Shown here: piece by piece, positions 1 to 9,623 of the stretch | Position numbering within the stretch: the stretch's first letter is position 1 | How the letters are laid out: the number at the start of each line of letters is the position of its first letter | NCBI GenBank assembly: GCA_029261715.1 | Contig: JAJDAT010000016.1 | Coordinates: 124,001-188,000 of the forward strand | Direction: 5' to 3' | Origin: Nitrospinia bacterium | GTDB taxonomy: Bacteria > Nitrospinota > Nitrospinia > Nitrospinales > JAJDAT01 | Length of the DNA: 64,000 nt | Made by a program: the position numbers and the translations under genes | The notes under the pieces: generated by a model | Seen by the model: only the letters and a program-made list of their open reading frames with translations | Told to the model about the DNA's origin: nothing | Database searches by the model: none

Positions 1-1
1 T

Positions 2-430
2 CCTGAAAATGCATGTATCCTGGTGTATAACGTCGCTTTAGAAAAAAAAATAAATAAGAGTCTGGCCTTACGATTTCCAGAAATGGAAAAACAATTAAAA
101 ACCATTAATAGCCAGTTAGTGGATCTCATAGAACCTTTCAACAATAAGTACATATATGACCCTAAAATGAAGGGTAAGTCTTCAATTAAAGCTATCCTTC
201 CAGTGTTAGTTCCAGAAATGGAAGAAGCCTATAAAAACTTAAATATCAAAAATGGAATGATGGCAATGGGGGCTTTTTTTAATTTGCAGGGAAACCAAGA
301 CAGTAACGAAAAAAATAAAATCCGCCAGGATTTATTAGATTATTGTAAATTGGACACTTTGGCCATGGTAAAAGTATGGCAATATTTAAATAATTTATTT
401 CCAGCTCTAACCCCCCAAAAAACAAAATAA
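2..430 (+). CDS. DUF2779 domain protein, C-terminal part (5' end outside window)
   Basis: The frame is open from base 2, so the gene starts upstream; the GTG at 23 is internal. The last ~140 residues match the end of the DUF2779 family. They include a stretch on compact loop residues (DPKMKGKSSIKAILP), a GGMA-like segment read here as GMMAMGAFF, and a closing YCKLDTLAMVKVW signature. That closing tyrosine/aspartate motif resembles the last motif of DEDD-type 3'-5' exonucleases, and upstream parts of this family often carry a RecB-like nuclease domain. A nuclease role is therefore inferred and is not visible in this fragment. No operon partner follows: the next gene starts 220 bases downstream. 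Confidence 0.75.
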   Translation, partial: PENACILVYNVALEKKINKSLALRFPEMEKQLKTINSQLVDLIEPFNNKYIYDPKMKGKSSIKAILPVLVPEMEEAYKNLNIKNGMMAMGAFFNLQGNQDSNEKNKIRQDLLDYCKLDTLAMVKVWQYLNNLFPALTPQKTK

Positions 431-653
431 ATCAGCCGCTCCCCAGATGTAAATCAAGTAAAGATTCATAACGCTTTCTTGCAAAACCGATATTTTTTTT
501 GTTAAATCAAGATCGGTATCAATTCAAGGGAGCTTCAATTAATTAGATTTCAAATCCCCTACCCCTTGAAAATAAGGACTTCACGATAAACTTAAATCTT
601 CGAAAAAATCCTTAAATCCACCAAAACCGACCTCTATTTTCTAAGGAGACGTC

Positions 654-998
654 ATGTCCGAAAGTCTTTTCACTAAAATACTTCTCAAAAAAATTCCGGG
701 AGATATCGTTTTTGAAAATGATCGGATTTTTGCCATAAATGATATTAATCCACAAGCTCCAGTCCATATACTCATCATTCCTAAAGAGCAAATCACAACT
801 CTCAACGATTTAAAAGGCGAGCATAAAGAGCTGATGGGAGAAATGTTTATAGTCGCTAAAGATTTAGCCAAAAAAATGGGATTCGATGAAAACGGTTATC
901 GAGCCGTAATAAATTGTAATATGGATGGCGGTCAATCGGTGTACCATATCCATCTACATTTGCTTGCCGGTCGTCATATGGAATGGCCTCCTGGTTAG
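654..998 (+). CDS. HIT family (histidine triad) nucleotide-binding protein, HinT-like
   Basis: This is a full-length 114-residue histidine triad protein. The triad HIHLHLL lies near the C-terminus, followed by the WPPG tail usual for HINT proteins, and the N-terminus has FTKILLKKIPGDIVFEND, where the adenine pocket forms. HINT proteins hydrolyse purine nucleoside phosphoramidates and acyl-AMP in the cytoplasm. A strong ribosome binding site (AAGGAG) lies eight bases before the ATG, which fixes the start. It stands alone between a DUF2779 gene and a convergent metal exporter gene, so the context gives no pathway. Confidence 0.93.
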   Translation: MSESLFTKILLKKIPGDIVFENDRIFAINDINPQAPVHILIIPKEQITTLNDLKGEHKELMGEMFIVAKDLAKKMGFDENGYRAVINCNMDGGQSVYHIHLHLLAGRHMEWPPG

Positions 999-1019
999 GA
1001 GATAGAATTAACTATTTTC

Positions 1020-1646
1020 TCAGGTAGGCGAAAACTCTGTTAAACGTTTAATTTCTTCTTTAGATTCTTTTAGAATTTGTAAAGAAGACTTAAGTATAAT
1101 AATACCGATAATCGCCCCAATCGCTAAATCTGGCCAGGAAGAATTGGTAAAAGAAACCCCCGCCGCCGCTATTAGGACTCCAAAGTTGGCTATAACATCG
1201 TTACGAGTGCACAACCAGACCGACCTCATGTTTATATTTCTATCTCTAAACTTCATGAGAATAGCCGCGCATATAAAGTTTGCGCATAAAGCCAACGCGC
1301 CAACTACGCCAATAATGCCTGCATCTGGCATTTGAGGATTAAAAAAACGATATCCTCCAGAAACTATGGCTAAAAGCGTAAAAAAAGCCATCGAGATCCC
1401 TTTGATATAAGCGGCTCTGGCGCCAAATAAAGGGGTTTTCCCTATAGCTAGAATCGTTATCAAATAAAAACCGGAATCGCCCAACATATCTACCGAATCG
1501 CCCAACAAAGCGCGAGACTCTCCTATCCAACCATACGCTTGCTCCAAAAAAAACATGGTCAGATTGATGCCAAATGCCCACCATAGAGCTATTTCGGGTT
1601 CCTTTTCCAAACCTTTTTCGGTGCTTGTAGCGGCAACTTCCATCAC
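1020..1646 (-). CDS. Cation diffusion facilitator (CDF) family transporter, short form
   Basis: A 208-residue polytopic inner-membrane protein with five to six hydrophobic segments. The CDF metal site is recognisable: LLGDSVDMLGDSG in the second helix gives the DxxxD pair, and the fifth helix has CTRNDVIAN where the canonical motif is HxxxD, so the usual histidine is changed. The cytoplasmic C-terminal domain of full-size CDF proteins (~300 residues) is missing, as in other short members. It would export Zn2+, Co2+ or a similar ion using the proton gradient. GTG at 1646 and ATG at 1643 are both possible starts. It lies 49 bases downstream of a ZnuA-like gene, which supports a shared metal-handling role. 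Confidence 0.8.
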   Translation of the reverse strand: MMEVAATSTEKGLEKEPEIALWWAFGINLTMFFLEQAYGWIGESRALLGDSVDMLGDSGFYLITILAIGKTPLFGARAAYIKGISMAFFTLLAIVSGGYRFFNPQMPDAGIIGVVGALALCANFICAAILMKFRDRNINMRSVWLCTRNDVIANFGVLIAAAGVSFTNSSWPDLAIGAIIGIIILKSSLQILKESKEEIKRLTEFSPT

Positions 1647-1695
1647 AAAATTAATATCAGATATGAGTTTTACATCTGCATAGGTTTAAAATTAC

Positions 1696-2598
1696 TTAAT
1701 CCAACGCTTTAGAAAATGCTTTAGCTACCACCAATAGATTTTCTAAATAATCTTCCGCAACGGGGTCTACGGCCTCAACTCTTGCTCCTAAAGCGCCAGC
1801 AATTTTTTGCGCCGCAGTTTTGCTAAACTGTTTTTGAACAAAAACCACTTTGACTCCCAGTTCTTTTCCCAGTTGCATAATTTTACCAAGAGAACGCGAC
1901 CCCGGTTCTTTTCCTTCAACCTCGACGGCAATCTGGCTCAGTCCATAGGCTTTAGCAAAGTATCCCCAAGAAGGATGAAAAACTAAAAATTTTCTCTGTT
2001 GAACAGATCTCAGCGTTTCTTTAATTTGTAAATCTAAATTGTTCAAATCATCCACAAACTTTTCGTAATTACTTTCAAAAACTTTCTTGCGATGTGGAAT
2101 TAGCTCGATTAACGCTTCTTTAATATTTTTTGCGATAACTTTAACTATTTTAGGATCGGTCCAGATGTGCGGATCTTTTCGGTTATTCTCCATATGAGAA
2201 TGACCCGAGGTCTCCTCTTTTAAATCCACATGCTCAAACATATTTTCCATATTAATCAAAGTAACGCCTTTATGAGTATCGACAATGGCCATATCTTTAT
2301 TTGCCGAAATAATACGCGTCGACCAAACAGATTCAAACGGAACTCCAATTCTAAAAAATGCAGGAGCTTTTGCTAACCTCACCATTTGTTTTGGATTGGG
2401 ATTATATGTAACTGGGTTTTGTCCCTGGCCTACCAACGCTTCCGCGATAACCCAAGGTCCGCCAATTCGTTCGACGAAATATTTTTGCGGAAGAATACTG
2501 ACAAAAACGCGAATTGGCTCGGCAAAAACTTTATCCGGCAAATTCAATATCGCGCATAAAATAAGAAAAGAAAATAATTTAGATAATTTCAAATACAT
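1696..2598 (-). CDS. ZnuA-like metal ABC transporter substrate-binding protein (orphan)
   Basis: A 300-residue periplasmic binding protein of the ZnuA/cluster-9 family with an N-terminal signal peptide of about 26 residues. DPHIWTDP, FHPSWGYFA and EVEGKEP are the diagnostic family segments, and the short loop HSHMENNRKD resembles the His-rich loop of zinc binders. The first metal histidine of the family, normally in an HxYEP-type segment near residue 60-65, is replaced: the sequence reads VTYNPNPKQM. Three of four expected ligands thus remain. No ABC ATPase or permease lies nearby; the only partner is the CDF exporter downstream. It may scavenge or buffer zinc, or work with a transporter elsewhere. 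Confidence 0.85.
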   Translation of the reverse strand: MYLKLSKLFSFLILCAILNLPDKVFAEPIRVFVSILPQKYFVERIGGPWVIAEALVGQGQNPVTYNPNPKQMVRLAKAPAFFRIGVPFESVWSTRIISANKDMAIVDTHKGVTLINMENMFEHVDLKEETSGHSHMENNRKDPHIWTDPKIVKVIAKNIKEALIELIPHRKKVFESNYEKFVDDLNNLDLQIKETLRSVQQRKFLVFHPSWGYFAKAYGLSQIAVEVEGKEPGSRSLGKIMQLGKELGVKVVFVQKQFSKTAAQKIAGALGARVEAVDPVAEDYLENLLVVAKAFSKALD

Positions 2599-2670
2599 AT
2601 TAATTTCAAACTATTAAAAACGAGGACATTCTATTTCTTCAATCGTCTAATTAAGAGAGAAGAAGTTGCT

Positions 2671-4332
2671 TTAATCAATATCGTCAAAAACGCCTGTGGC
2701 AAGACTCTTGCGGGCGGTACGCGCTTCTTGTTCAGCTCTGGCGATTCCGTCATCGTAGTCGTTTTGGTCTACAAAACTTAAAACAGGTTCCATTTTGGGG
2801 TGGCGCTTTAAATACAATTTAGACATATTTTGAACCAAACGCCGATACTTTGGATGGCCGCTTCTTTGGCTGCGTAACTCGACTAAATGTCCTAACTCTC
2901 TCAAATTCATTCCCATATTCCATCGGATTAAATGATTGAACAGAGGAGCATACTGAGCTTCCTTAACCATCCCTGCGCTTATAAAATCGCGATAAAGATT
3001 TTCGGAACGATCATAGCATTCTTGTACAAGCTCGCTTTTTCCAATTTCCTTTATTTCTCCCGGTATGGAATAGCCAAGAGAAATTCCAATATCTTGTCTT
3101 TGCTGAGTGAGCATTCGATGTCGCTGCAAATCCCGATACTCTGCAAAACCGGCAATCAAATCAAATTGAATAGGATAGCCATATTCTAAACCACGACCGG
3201 GACGATCGCGTTTTGTTTTACGGTCTCCTATATACGTATTAAATATTTCGTCTTGTTTTTCTTCTGGAAGCGACTTAACAACTTCACGAATTTGCTCGGT
3301 CGAAACCTTTACATACGGAAAGAGAATAGACGCCAACATGTTAACTTGTAAATCCTCTGGTTGATCCTCTAACAAAACCGCTTCCGGATTCGGACCAATT
3401 TTAATTCCTTTAAAAAGAGCATCCGCTAACGCTTGCATCTTATTATTATTTGTTGCGTAATAATCGTTTCGCGCAGCTCTTTTGATAAACGTGGGAATTT
3501 GATGATTGAGAGCCTTTTGAATATTCTCCGCCAACGATTGAGCTTCATGCAAATCTTGCGACATTAATTTAGAAATCAAATTGGAATAAAATCTTCCGTT
3601 CCCAACCAAGCCCAAATTCGCCTTTGTCGAAGCCGGTAATATACATCGTATAACGTCGCAAGCGGCGCTGCGAATCGTGAAACCATAGGCAATTCGGTGG
3701 GCTCTTCGTTCGTTATCGTCGATCAATTCACTTTGTTTGAGCGTTAAGGTTCCTTCCGCCCTTTCGACTTCGATTTTAAAATCTTCTTGCGGAAGTCGCT
3801 TCTGAAACAACTCCTTCATTGGCTCTACCAGCGAAGCGTAAGCCTCAAAAATAAAGTCCATCGTTTGTACATACTTCCCCCCCAAACCTGACTCCATAAT
3901 ATTGGCAGGTCGAACATAACGCCACTGACCATTTTTTTGAACGTCGTATAAAACGTAACGAGTCGACTCTTCAATTGGAGATCCTCCAATTCGGCAGTCC
4001 TCGATAATTTTTGTCATCAGGTTAGAAACTTCCTCAATGCATAACGGAGCGACAGCCAATTCCGCAACCGATTCATCGCCGTATTTATTAACGACGCGAT
4101 CAATCATTTCGCTGCCTTTGACCTCATTAGCCTTCCCTTGTTCGTCAAGAAATTCTCTAACAATAGTTTCTTTAAAACCGGTAGGCGCTCTACTATATCT
4201 GGCCAAAGCGGCGCCAATAACTTCTGGATTCAAATTTTTTAAGGAAAAAACCGTCGCCTCTGTATCGGTCAAATAAGGCGTCAGAATCTCCCTTTCCCGT
4301 TCGGTTAAGTCGTCAGTCCGTCCCGGTTTCAT
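2671..4332 (-). CDS. Tandem ThyX-fold protein (FAD-dependent thymidylate synthase family)
   Basis: 553 residues, about twice the length of a usual ThyX. The first half has GDESVAELA followed by EESTRYVLY, which align with the GHxSxxEH and QxSxRY parts of ThyX, but the RHR that should lie between reads DCR. The second half has LQRHRMLTQQRQ, keeping RHR but not the following serine motif, and ends with LRELGHLVELRSQRSG. Canonical ThyX makes dTMP from dUMP with FADH2 and methylene-THF; with both motifs altered, catalysis is not assured. An open frame runs up to 4467, but the start is taken at ATG 4332 because it overlaps the end of the SUMF gene by 20 bases and the upstream residues do not look like family sequence. 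Confidence 0.85.
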   Translation of the reverse strand: MKPGRTDDLTEREREILTPYLTDTEATVFSLKNLNPEVIGAALARYSRAPTGFKETIVREFLDEQGKANEVKGSEMIDRVVNKYGDESVAELAVAPLCIEEVSNLMTKIIEDCRIGGSPIEESTRYVLYDVQKNGQWRYVRPANIMESGLGGKYVQTMDFIFEAYASLVEPMKELFQKRLPQEDFKIEVERAEGTLTLKQSELIDDNERRAHRIAYGFTIRSAACDVIRCILPASTKANLGLVGNGRFYSNLISKLMSQDLHEAQSLAENIQKALNHQIPTFIKRAARNDYYATNNNKMQALADALFKGIKIGPNPEAVLLEDQPEDLQVNMLASILFPYVKVSTEQIREVVKSLPEEKQDEIFNTYIGDRKTKRDRPGRGLEYGYPIQFDLIAGFAEYRDLQRHRMLTQQRQDIGISLGYSIPGEIKEIGKSELVQECYDRSENLYRDFISAGMVKEAQYAPLFNHLIRWNMGMNLRELGHLVELRSQRSGHPKYRRLVQNMSKLYLKRHPKMEPVLSFVDQNDYDDGIARAEQEARTARKSLATGVFDDID

Positions 4333-5242
4333 ATTGGGAATCCTTCGCGCAACGGAATCCGGTATCGTTGAACCGGACCTCCGGCAAACTCCACCGGCGA
4401 AAAGCGCCGTGAAGCGTATCAGGGTTGTTGATCCAAGAACCTCCGCGAACGATTTTATATTTTCCATCCGGAGACCCTTGAGGATTTCTCAGGGGAGAAT
4501 TTCTGTAATAATCTAATTGATACCAATCGGAGACCCATTCCCAAACATTGCCTGCCATATCATGAACTCCGTATATAGAGGCGCCTTTTGGATGAGTTCC
4601 AACTGGAGAAAGCGTTTTTATTCCTTGCCATTTCTTTTTATAAACAGCGCGATCTCTCGTAACCGGTTCGTTTCCCCAGGGATAAAGTTTCCCAGAAGGA
4701 CCGCGAGCGGCTTTCTCCCATTCCGCTTCTGTTGGGAGCCTTTTTCCACGCCAACGACAATAAGCGTCCGCATCGTGCCAACTAACTTGTATAACTGGCT
4801 GCTTACTAATTATCTTGGGAAACGAAACGCCATCCCATAAATTTCCGTCTTTACAGCCTTTCGTCGTGCAAGAATCGTCCAATGCCGAACGCGCTCCAGT
4901 CGCCAGCGCAAATTCCATGTAATCAGCGTTCGTTGTTTCGTAACGGTCGATCCAATATTCTTTCAAATAAACCGAATGCCGAGGACGTTCATCGCGAAAC
5001 CACCATAATTTACATCCCTTATCAAAATTTTTACATGAATTATAGTATTGCGTTGTTTGCTGGAATGAAGATCCCATATAAAAATTGCCTTCAGGAATAC
5101 GCGCCATATCCGAATAATTTTCAGCAGAGTTCTTCGCTATCAACTCCTTCACTTTGTTATCTGTTACCGCCTCTGAAATGGGCACAGAAACAGGAAGCGT
5201 TAAAACGCTAATAAAAATATAAACGGCGATAATTAAAGGCAT
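4313..5242 (-). CDS. SUMF-fold (formylglycine-generating-enzyme-like) exported protein
   Basis: 309 residues with an N-terminal hydrophobic signal, then a complete FGE-sulfatase domain. The domain shows IPEGNFYMGS, WIDRYETTNADY, LPTEAEWEKAARG, YPWGNE, MAGNVWEWVSDW, RGGSW and a closing GFRCA. The two catalytic cysteines of true formylglycine-generating enzymes are absent after RGGSW, so it is unlikely to convert sulfatase cysteines and is more likely a structural or accessory SUMF protein. It belongs to a leftward group with DUF4149 (48-base gap) and the tandem ThyX gene (20-base overlap, so translationally coupled). It is one of three SUMF genes in the window. Confidence 0.9.
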   Translation of the reverse strand: MPLIIAVYIFISVLTLPVSVPISEAVTDNKVKELIAKNSAENYSDMARIPEGNFYMGSSFQQTTQYYNSCKNFDKGCKLWWFRDERPRHSVYLKEYWIDRYETTNADYMEFALATGARSALDDSCTTKGCKDGNLWDGVSFPKIISKQPVIQVSWHDADAYCRWRGKRLPTEAEWEKAARGPSGKLYPWGNEPVTRDRAVYKKKWQGIKTLSPVGTHPKGASIYGVHDMAGNVWEWVSDWYQLDYYRNSPLRNPQGSPDGKYKIVRGGSWINNPDTLHGAFRRWSLPEVRFNDTGFRCAKDSQYETGTD

Positions 5243-5289
5243 GAAGCAGTCCGGCGGATCAAAATCTAAAAGGAAGGCAATGGGTTAAC

Positions 5290-5817
5290 TCACTCGTCCC
5301 TAAATCGCATCATCTCTTTTCCATGAATATAGAAACAAGACAATCCTAAAATCATGTTAACGGTATATAACCATGTCAACTTTTGGTGATATCTATCAAA
5401 TTGAATCTGTAATTTTTTATTTTCTGGAGAAGCTTTTTTTAGTTTATCTATTTCATGCATTTCTGGCCGAAGAACACCTCCAATATAAATAGCCAGAACT
5501 ATCATAACGGCCAGAAAAACCTCGCGGGTGTATTTCTTCTTCGTAACGACTTGTTTTTCATAGCCGCCTGATTTCCATTTCCCCGCCAAAAACTTTAAAA
5601 CTTCCGCAATCAATATGATTGCAATACAGGTATAAATAATATTGACGTTAAAAACGTCCATTATTTTATTCATTATTTTGCTAGCGACAAGCGGTTGTTC
5701 TTTAAGATTAATTCGAACCATGATCTCGACTAAAATACCGAGCAAAAACATGCCTCCCACCCAAAACGCGAGAGAAACCAAATGCAACCAATTAAATATA
5801 AGTAGCGTCCGTCTCAT
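5290..5817 (-). CDS. DUF4149 (TMEM205-like) membrane protein
   Basis: 175 residues with four predicted membrane helices, at about residues 5-30, 55-75, 95-115 and 145-165. The opening LHLVSLAFWVGGMF and the basic loops fit the DUF4149/TMEM205-like family, whose biochemical role is not known. The gene starts 8 bases after a small single-helix membrane protein and lies 47 bases before a SUMF gene, suggesting one transcript. Nothing in the sequence suggests a cofactor site beyond the helix-one histidine and tryptophan that are conserved in the family. Confidence 0.75.
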   Translation of the reverse strand: MRRTLLIFNWLHLVSLAFWVGGMFLLGILVEIMVRINLKEQPLVASKIMNKIMDVFNVNIIYTCIAIILIAEVLKFLAGKWKSGGYEKQVVTKKKYTREVFLAVMIVLAIYIGGVLRPEMHEIDKLKKASPENKKLQIQFDRYHQKLTWLYTVNMILGLSCFYIHGKEMMRFRDE

Positions 5818-5825
5818 CTTATTTT

Positions 5826-6179
5826 TTACCTTCCGCCAGAAACTCGTTTCCGATACCCAACAAAACTATCGTCAATTTCTTTTTTCAATTTTTCGGCCTG
5901 CCTTTGGGCATAAGTCTTATCGCCAAAACCAGAACGAACCGTCGATCCTGTCTGATTTCTATTAACCGTATTTAAAATAGACAGATAAATCACGCCATAT
6001 AGAAAGGCAAACGTATACAAAAAAAGGGGGATAAAGGATTTAAGCCGTTTCTTCTCTTTCTCGGATTTACTGGTCCAATGCCGATCAAAAAAAGACTTAA
6101 ATATGCCTTTTGGTTTTCCTTCCAAGACCGAAACTCTTTCCGCCGGATAAATTGATAAGTTCGCGTTCAATAGTAGCAA
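5826..6179 (-). CDS. Small single-helix membrane protein of unknown function
   Basis: About 117 residues with one clear membrane helix (SFIPLFLYTFAFLYGVIYL) flanked by basic residues, and a charged C-terminal tail ending in arginine and glycine. I do not recognise a family. The frame begins with TTG at 6179 and has no obvious ribosome binding site, so the first ~20 residues are uncertain. It ends 8 bases before the DUF4149 gene, with which it is probably cotranscribed. The gene is divergent from aroA, and the ~100 bases between them should hold promoters for both directions. Confidence 0.55.
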   Translation of the reverse strand: MLLLNANLSIYPAERVSVLEGKPKGIFKSFFDRHWTSKSEKEKKRLKSFIPLFLYTFAFLYGVIYLSILNTVNRNQTGSTVRSGFGDKTYAQRQAEKLKKEIDDSFVGYRKRVSGGR

Positions 6180-6283
6180 AATCCCAATTCATAAACAAGC
6201 AAACCGGCGCCATCCCTACCCCCCTTTTATGATATAGTTCCTGTTTTAAATCAAACATTTCCCAAGTATGGAGACCTCGGCAA

Positions 6284-7543
6284 TTGATCGAAATTAAAAC
6301 CTCAGGCCCTTTAAAAACAACCGTAAAAACGCCTCCTTCAAAAAGTTACACCAATCGAGCTTTACTCGTTTCCGCTCTAGCGGAAGGAGAAAGCGTGGTC
6401 GAAAACCCCCTATTTAGCGATGATACTCATTTTATGTGTCAGGCTTTAAAGGACTATGGGGTATCGGCTGAAAAAGAAGACAATGCATTTCGCATAAAAC
6501 GATCAGAATCCCAATTAGGCGCTCCTCAAAATGAAATTTATGTTGGCAATGCCGGAACTACCATGAGGTTTCTTACTACTTTCGCCTGTTTGGCAAAGGG
6601 AGAAACAAAATTGAACGGCGACGAGAGGATGCTGGAACGCCCTATTGGCGATCTTCTCACGTGTTTGCAATCCCTTGGAGTGAATGCAAAAGCCGATCTA
6701 GGCAATCAATGTCCACCGTTAACCATTCAAGGCGGTAACGTCCGCGGAGGCAAAGCCGGGCTTGCTGGCAATAAAAGCAGTCAATATCTAACGTCTGTCC
6801 TGCAATGCGCTCCTTATTTTGATAACGATACGCAGATTAATATAGTAGGAGAGCTAACTTCCAAGAGTTATATTGATATTACGTTGGAAGTCATGTCAGC
6901 TTTCGGCGTTTCGGTAGAAAATAACGACTACCAGCAATTTTCCGTCAAAGCTGGTCAAAAGTACAAACCACGTGTTTATCGAGTTGAAGGAGACGCCTCT
7001 AGCGCTTCCTATTTCATCGCCGCCGCCGCCGTTTCCGGAGGCGAAGTGACCGTAACCGGTTTAAATCCTAACAGCGTCCAGGGAGATATTAAATTTGCCG
7101 ATGTTATGGTTCAGATGGGCTGCTCGGTAGAAAAAAAATCGGACAGTATCATCGTTCGAGGCGGACCGTTAAAAGGCATTCATGTCGATATGAATAACAT
7201 GCCAGACACGGCCCAAACTTTGGCTGTGGTGGCTCTCTTCGCAGAAGGCGAAACCGTTATAACGGGTATTGGCAACTTAAAAATTAAAGAAACCGACCGC
7301 ATCGAAGCGTTAGCCACTGAGTTAACACGTCTTGGCGCGGAGGTTAAAGCGGGTTCCGATTTTCTTGTAATAAGACCTGGGGAATACCGACCTGCTGAAA
7401 TTGAAACTTACAACGACCACCGGATGGCCATGAGTTTTGCCCTGGCCGGTTTAAAGATACCGGGGGTTAAGATAAAAAATCCTCAATGTGTCGGAAAATC
7501 CTTCCCGGATTTTTTCGACCGATTTCAAGAAATGTATGAGTAA
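6284..7543 (+). CDS. aroA: 3-phosphoshikimate 1-carboxyvinyltransferase (EPSP synthase)
   Basis: 419 residues, the usual length. It joins shikimate 3-phosphate and phosphoenolpyruvate in the chorismate pathway in the cytoplasm. Visible motifs are [12 protein letters not shown] (shikimate-3-phosphate binding), [10 protein letters not shown] (PEP site), a KSSQYLTS segment, NDMPDTAQT-like [12 protein letters not shown] and [10 protein letters not shown]. The alanine/glycine pattern of GNAGT at the glyphosate-sensitive site is the ordinary form. The start is a TTG at 6284 with GGAG ten bases upstream. Its stop overlaps the ATG of the DUF255 gene, so the two genes are translationally coupled. Confidence 0.95.
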   Translation: MIEIKTSGPLKTTVKTPPSKSYTNRALLVSALAEGESVVENPLFSDDTHFMCQALKDYGVSAEKEDNAFRIKRSESQLGAPQNEIYVGNAGTTMRFLTTFACLAKGETKLNGDERMLERPIGDLLTCLQSLGVNAKADLGNQCPPLTIQGGNVRGGKAGLAGNKSSQYLTSVLQCAPYFDNDTQINIVGELTSKSYIDITLEVMSAFGVSVENNDYQQFSVKAGQKYKPRVYRVEGDASSASYFIAAAAVSGGEVTVTGLNPNSVQGDIKFADVMVQMGCSVEKKSDSIIVRGGPLKGIHVDMNNMPDTAQTLAVVALFAEGETVITGIGNLKIKETDRIEALATELTRLGAEVKAGSDFLVIRPGEYRPAEIETYNDHRMAMSFALAGLKIPGVKIKNPQCVGKSFPDFFDRFQEMYE

Positions 7544-9623
7544 TCCAAAATACACCAACGAACTAGTACACGAAAAAAGCCCCTACCTTCTACAACACGC
7601 GCACAACCCCGTCAATTGGCGCCCCTGGGGCGATAAAGCGTTTGAAATCGCTAAAAAAAAAAATAAGCCCGTCCTCGTCAGCATCGGTTACGCAACCTGC
7701 CACTGGTGCCATGTCATGGAAAGAGAATCCTTCGAAAACGAAGAAACCGCCAAGATAATGAACGAGAGCTTCGTCTGCATCAAAGTCGACCGCGAAGAAC
7801 GGCCAGATGTAGACAGCGTTTACATGAAATCGCTACAAACCCTGGGTCAACAAGGCGGCTGGCCATTGAACGTTTTTATAACTCCCGCAGGCATTCCTTT
7901 TTACGGAGGCACTTATTTCCCTCCCGAAGGTCGCTACGGTATGTCCTCTTTCCAAGATGTGCTCAAATTTCTTTTAAACATTTGGCACAACGAGCATGAA
8001 AAGGTCGAGAAACAAGGCAAAGCTATATCCGAGGCCTTAAAAGACCAATTTGCCTTAGAAAAAGCTGGAGAGAAAGACTCTTTCACTTTCGATGGAGAAG
8101 AACGAACCGTTAAACTTTTTGAATCTTCTTTCGACAACATAAACGCCGGATTCAAATTTCAGCAACAAAACAAATTTCCGCCAAGTATGGGGTTATCTTT
8201 TTTACTGCGATATTATCGGCGAACAGGCCATAACCTATCCCTAGAAATGACGCAAGCTACCCTTCGCGCCATGAAACATGGCGGAATCTACGACCAAATC
8301 GGCGGCGGCTTATCCCGGTACAGCACCGACTACCGATGGCTAGTTCCTCATTTTGAAAAAATGATGTACGACAACGCTTTGTTCGCAATAAGCCTGATCG
8401 AAACATTTCAAGTGTGTGGCCAACAAGAGTTTGCCGAATGGGCTTGCGACGTTTTCCAATACATAGATCGTGATATGACCTCGCCTGAAGGTGGAATCTA
8501 TAGCGCAGAAGACGCCGATAGCGAAGGAGTTGAAGGTAAGTTTTATGTCTGGACGCTTGAGGAAATACAAGAAATTTTAGGACGCGAAACCGCTTCCATT
8601 GTCGTTCCCTATTACAACGTTACCGAACAGGGAAATTTTGAGAAGAAGAATATACTCAATGTTAAACAAACGCTCTCTGTATTTTCCAAAGCAAATGGAT
8701 TCCACATTGATCAAGTAAGAGATAGATTGCAGGAAGCCAGGGAAAAACTACTGGAAGTCCGTAACAAACGTATACGACCGCTATTAGACGATAAAATCTT
8801 AGCGTCATGGAACGGGCTGGCCATAATCGCCTTCGCAAAAGCCGGTCGCGTTTTAGAAAACCAAGACTTGATCGGCAAAGCTGCAAAGTCCTGCCAATTC
8901 ATTTTTGATAAACTAACGACTCCAGAAGGCAGACTCTTACGACGCTACCGAGAGGGAGAAGCTAAATACGACGCTTATCTTTGCGATTACGCATCCGTCG
9001 CTCTCGCTTGTTTGGAATTATACGAAGCGACCTACAAACCCGAGTACATAGATAAAGCGCGCGGCTTGATGCAAATCGTTGCGGAAAAATTTGCCGCCGA
9101 TAACGGCGCTTTTTACGAAACTGCCGAAGACGCAGAGAAATTAATCATCAGACAAATTACCGGTTACGACGGAGTGGAACCTTCTGGCAACAGCGCTGCG
9201 GCAATGGCATTCCTTAAACTTTCCGCTTACGATGTCGATCCAGAATGGGAAAAGCAAGGTTTAGGAATCTTGATGGTTTTCCAAGATGACTTGATGGAAT
9301 ATGGTTTGAACTCGCCCTATATGATGCAGGCGGCGCATTTGTACCTGGGAGGCGCGAAAGAAGTTGCCGTCATCGGGAAACGTGACGATGCGGGAACCGA
9401 AGAGTTTCTAACTGCAATTCGAACGGGATTTTTTCCGCAAGCTGTTTTTGCGTTTGCTTACGAAGATGAAATAGCCGCAACCCCTGTCAAATTATTGCAA
9501 GACCGGAAATTGGTAAACGGTAAAGCGGCGGCGTATGTCTGTCGACGCGGAACCTGCTTAGCCCCAGTAACAAGCGTCAAAGAGCTACACGCCCTACTAG
9601 ACGACGACTATAAAGAAGGTTAA
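7536..9623 (+). CDS. YyaL/DUF255 thioredoxin-domain protein (SPATA20-like)
   Basis: 695 residues. The N-terminal ~165 residues form a thioredoxin-like DUF255 domain with [14 protein letters not shown], so the CxxC pair is present. The rest is an (alpha/alpha)6-barrel resembling glycoside hydrolases and N-acylglucosamine 2-epimerases, with [43 protein letters not shown] and [12 protein letters not shown], all typical of the family. Its substrate is unknown. The start is set at ATG 7536, which overlaps the aroA stop and immediately precedes the conserved [19 protein letters not shown] block; the longer open frame from 7488 lies inside aroA. Confidence 0.92.
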   Translation: MSNPKYTNELVHEKSPYLLQHAHNPVNWRPWGDKAFEIAKKKNKPVLVSIGYATCHWCHVMERESFENEETAKIMNESFVCIKVDREERPDVDSVYMKSLQTLGQQGGWPLNVFITPAGIPFYGGTYFPPEGRYGMSSFQDVLKFLLNIWHNEHEKVEKQGKAISEALKDQFALEKAGEKDSFTFDGEERTVKLFESSFDNINAGFKFQQQNKFPPSMGLSFLLRYYRRTGHNLSLEMTQATLRAMKHGGIYDQIGGGLSRYSTDYRWLVPHFEKMMYDNALFAISLIETFQVCGQQEFAEWACDVFQYIDRDMTSPEGGIYSAEDADSEGVEGKFYVWTLEEIQEILGRETASIVVPYYNVTEQGNFEKKNILNVKQTLSVFSKANGFHIDQVRDRLQEAREKLLEVRNKRIRPLLDDKILASWNGLAIIAFAKAGRVLENQDLIGKAAKSCQFIFDKLTTPEGRLLRRYREGEAKYDAYLCDYASVALACLELYEATYKPEYIDKARGLMQIVAEKFAADNGAFYETAEDAEKLIIRQITGYDGVEPSGNSAAAMAFLKLSAYDVDPEWEKQGLGILMVFQDDLMEYGLNSPYMMQAAHLYLGGAKEVAVIGKRDDAGTEEFLTAIRTGFFPQAVFAFAYEDEIAATPVKLLQDRKLVNGKAAAYVCRRGTCLAPVTSVKELHALLDDDYKEG

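Noticed and set aside
4333-4467. Longer start for the tandem ThyX gene
   Set aside because: Lies inside the SUMF gene in another frame and lacks family sequence.
7488-7535. Longer start for the DUF255 gene
   Set aside because: Lies inside aroA; ATG 7536 fits the family and overlaps the aroA stop.
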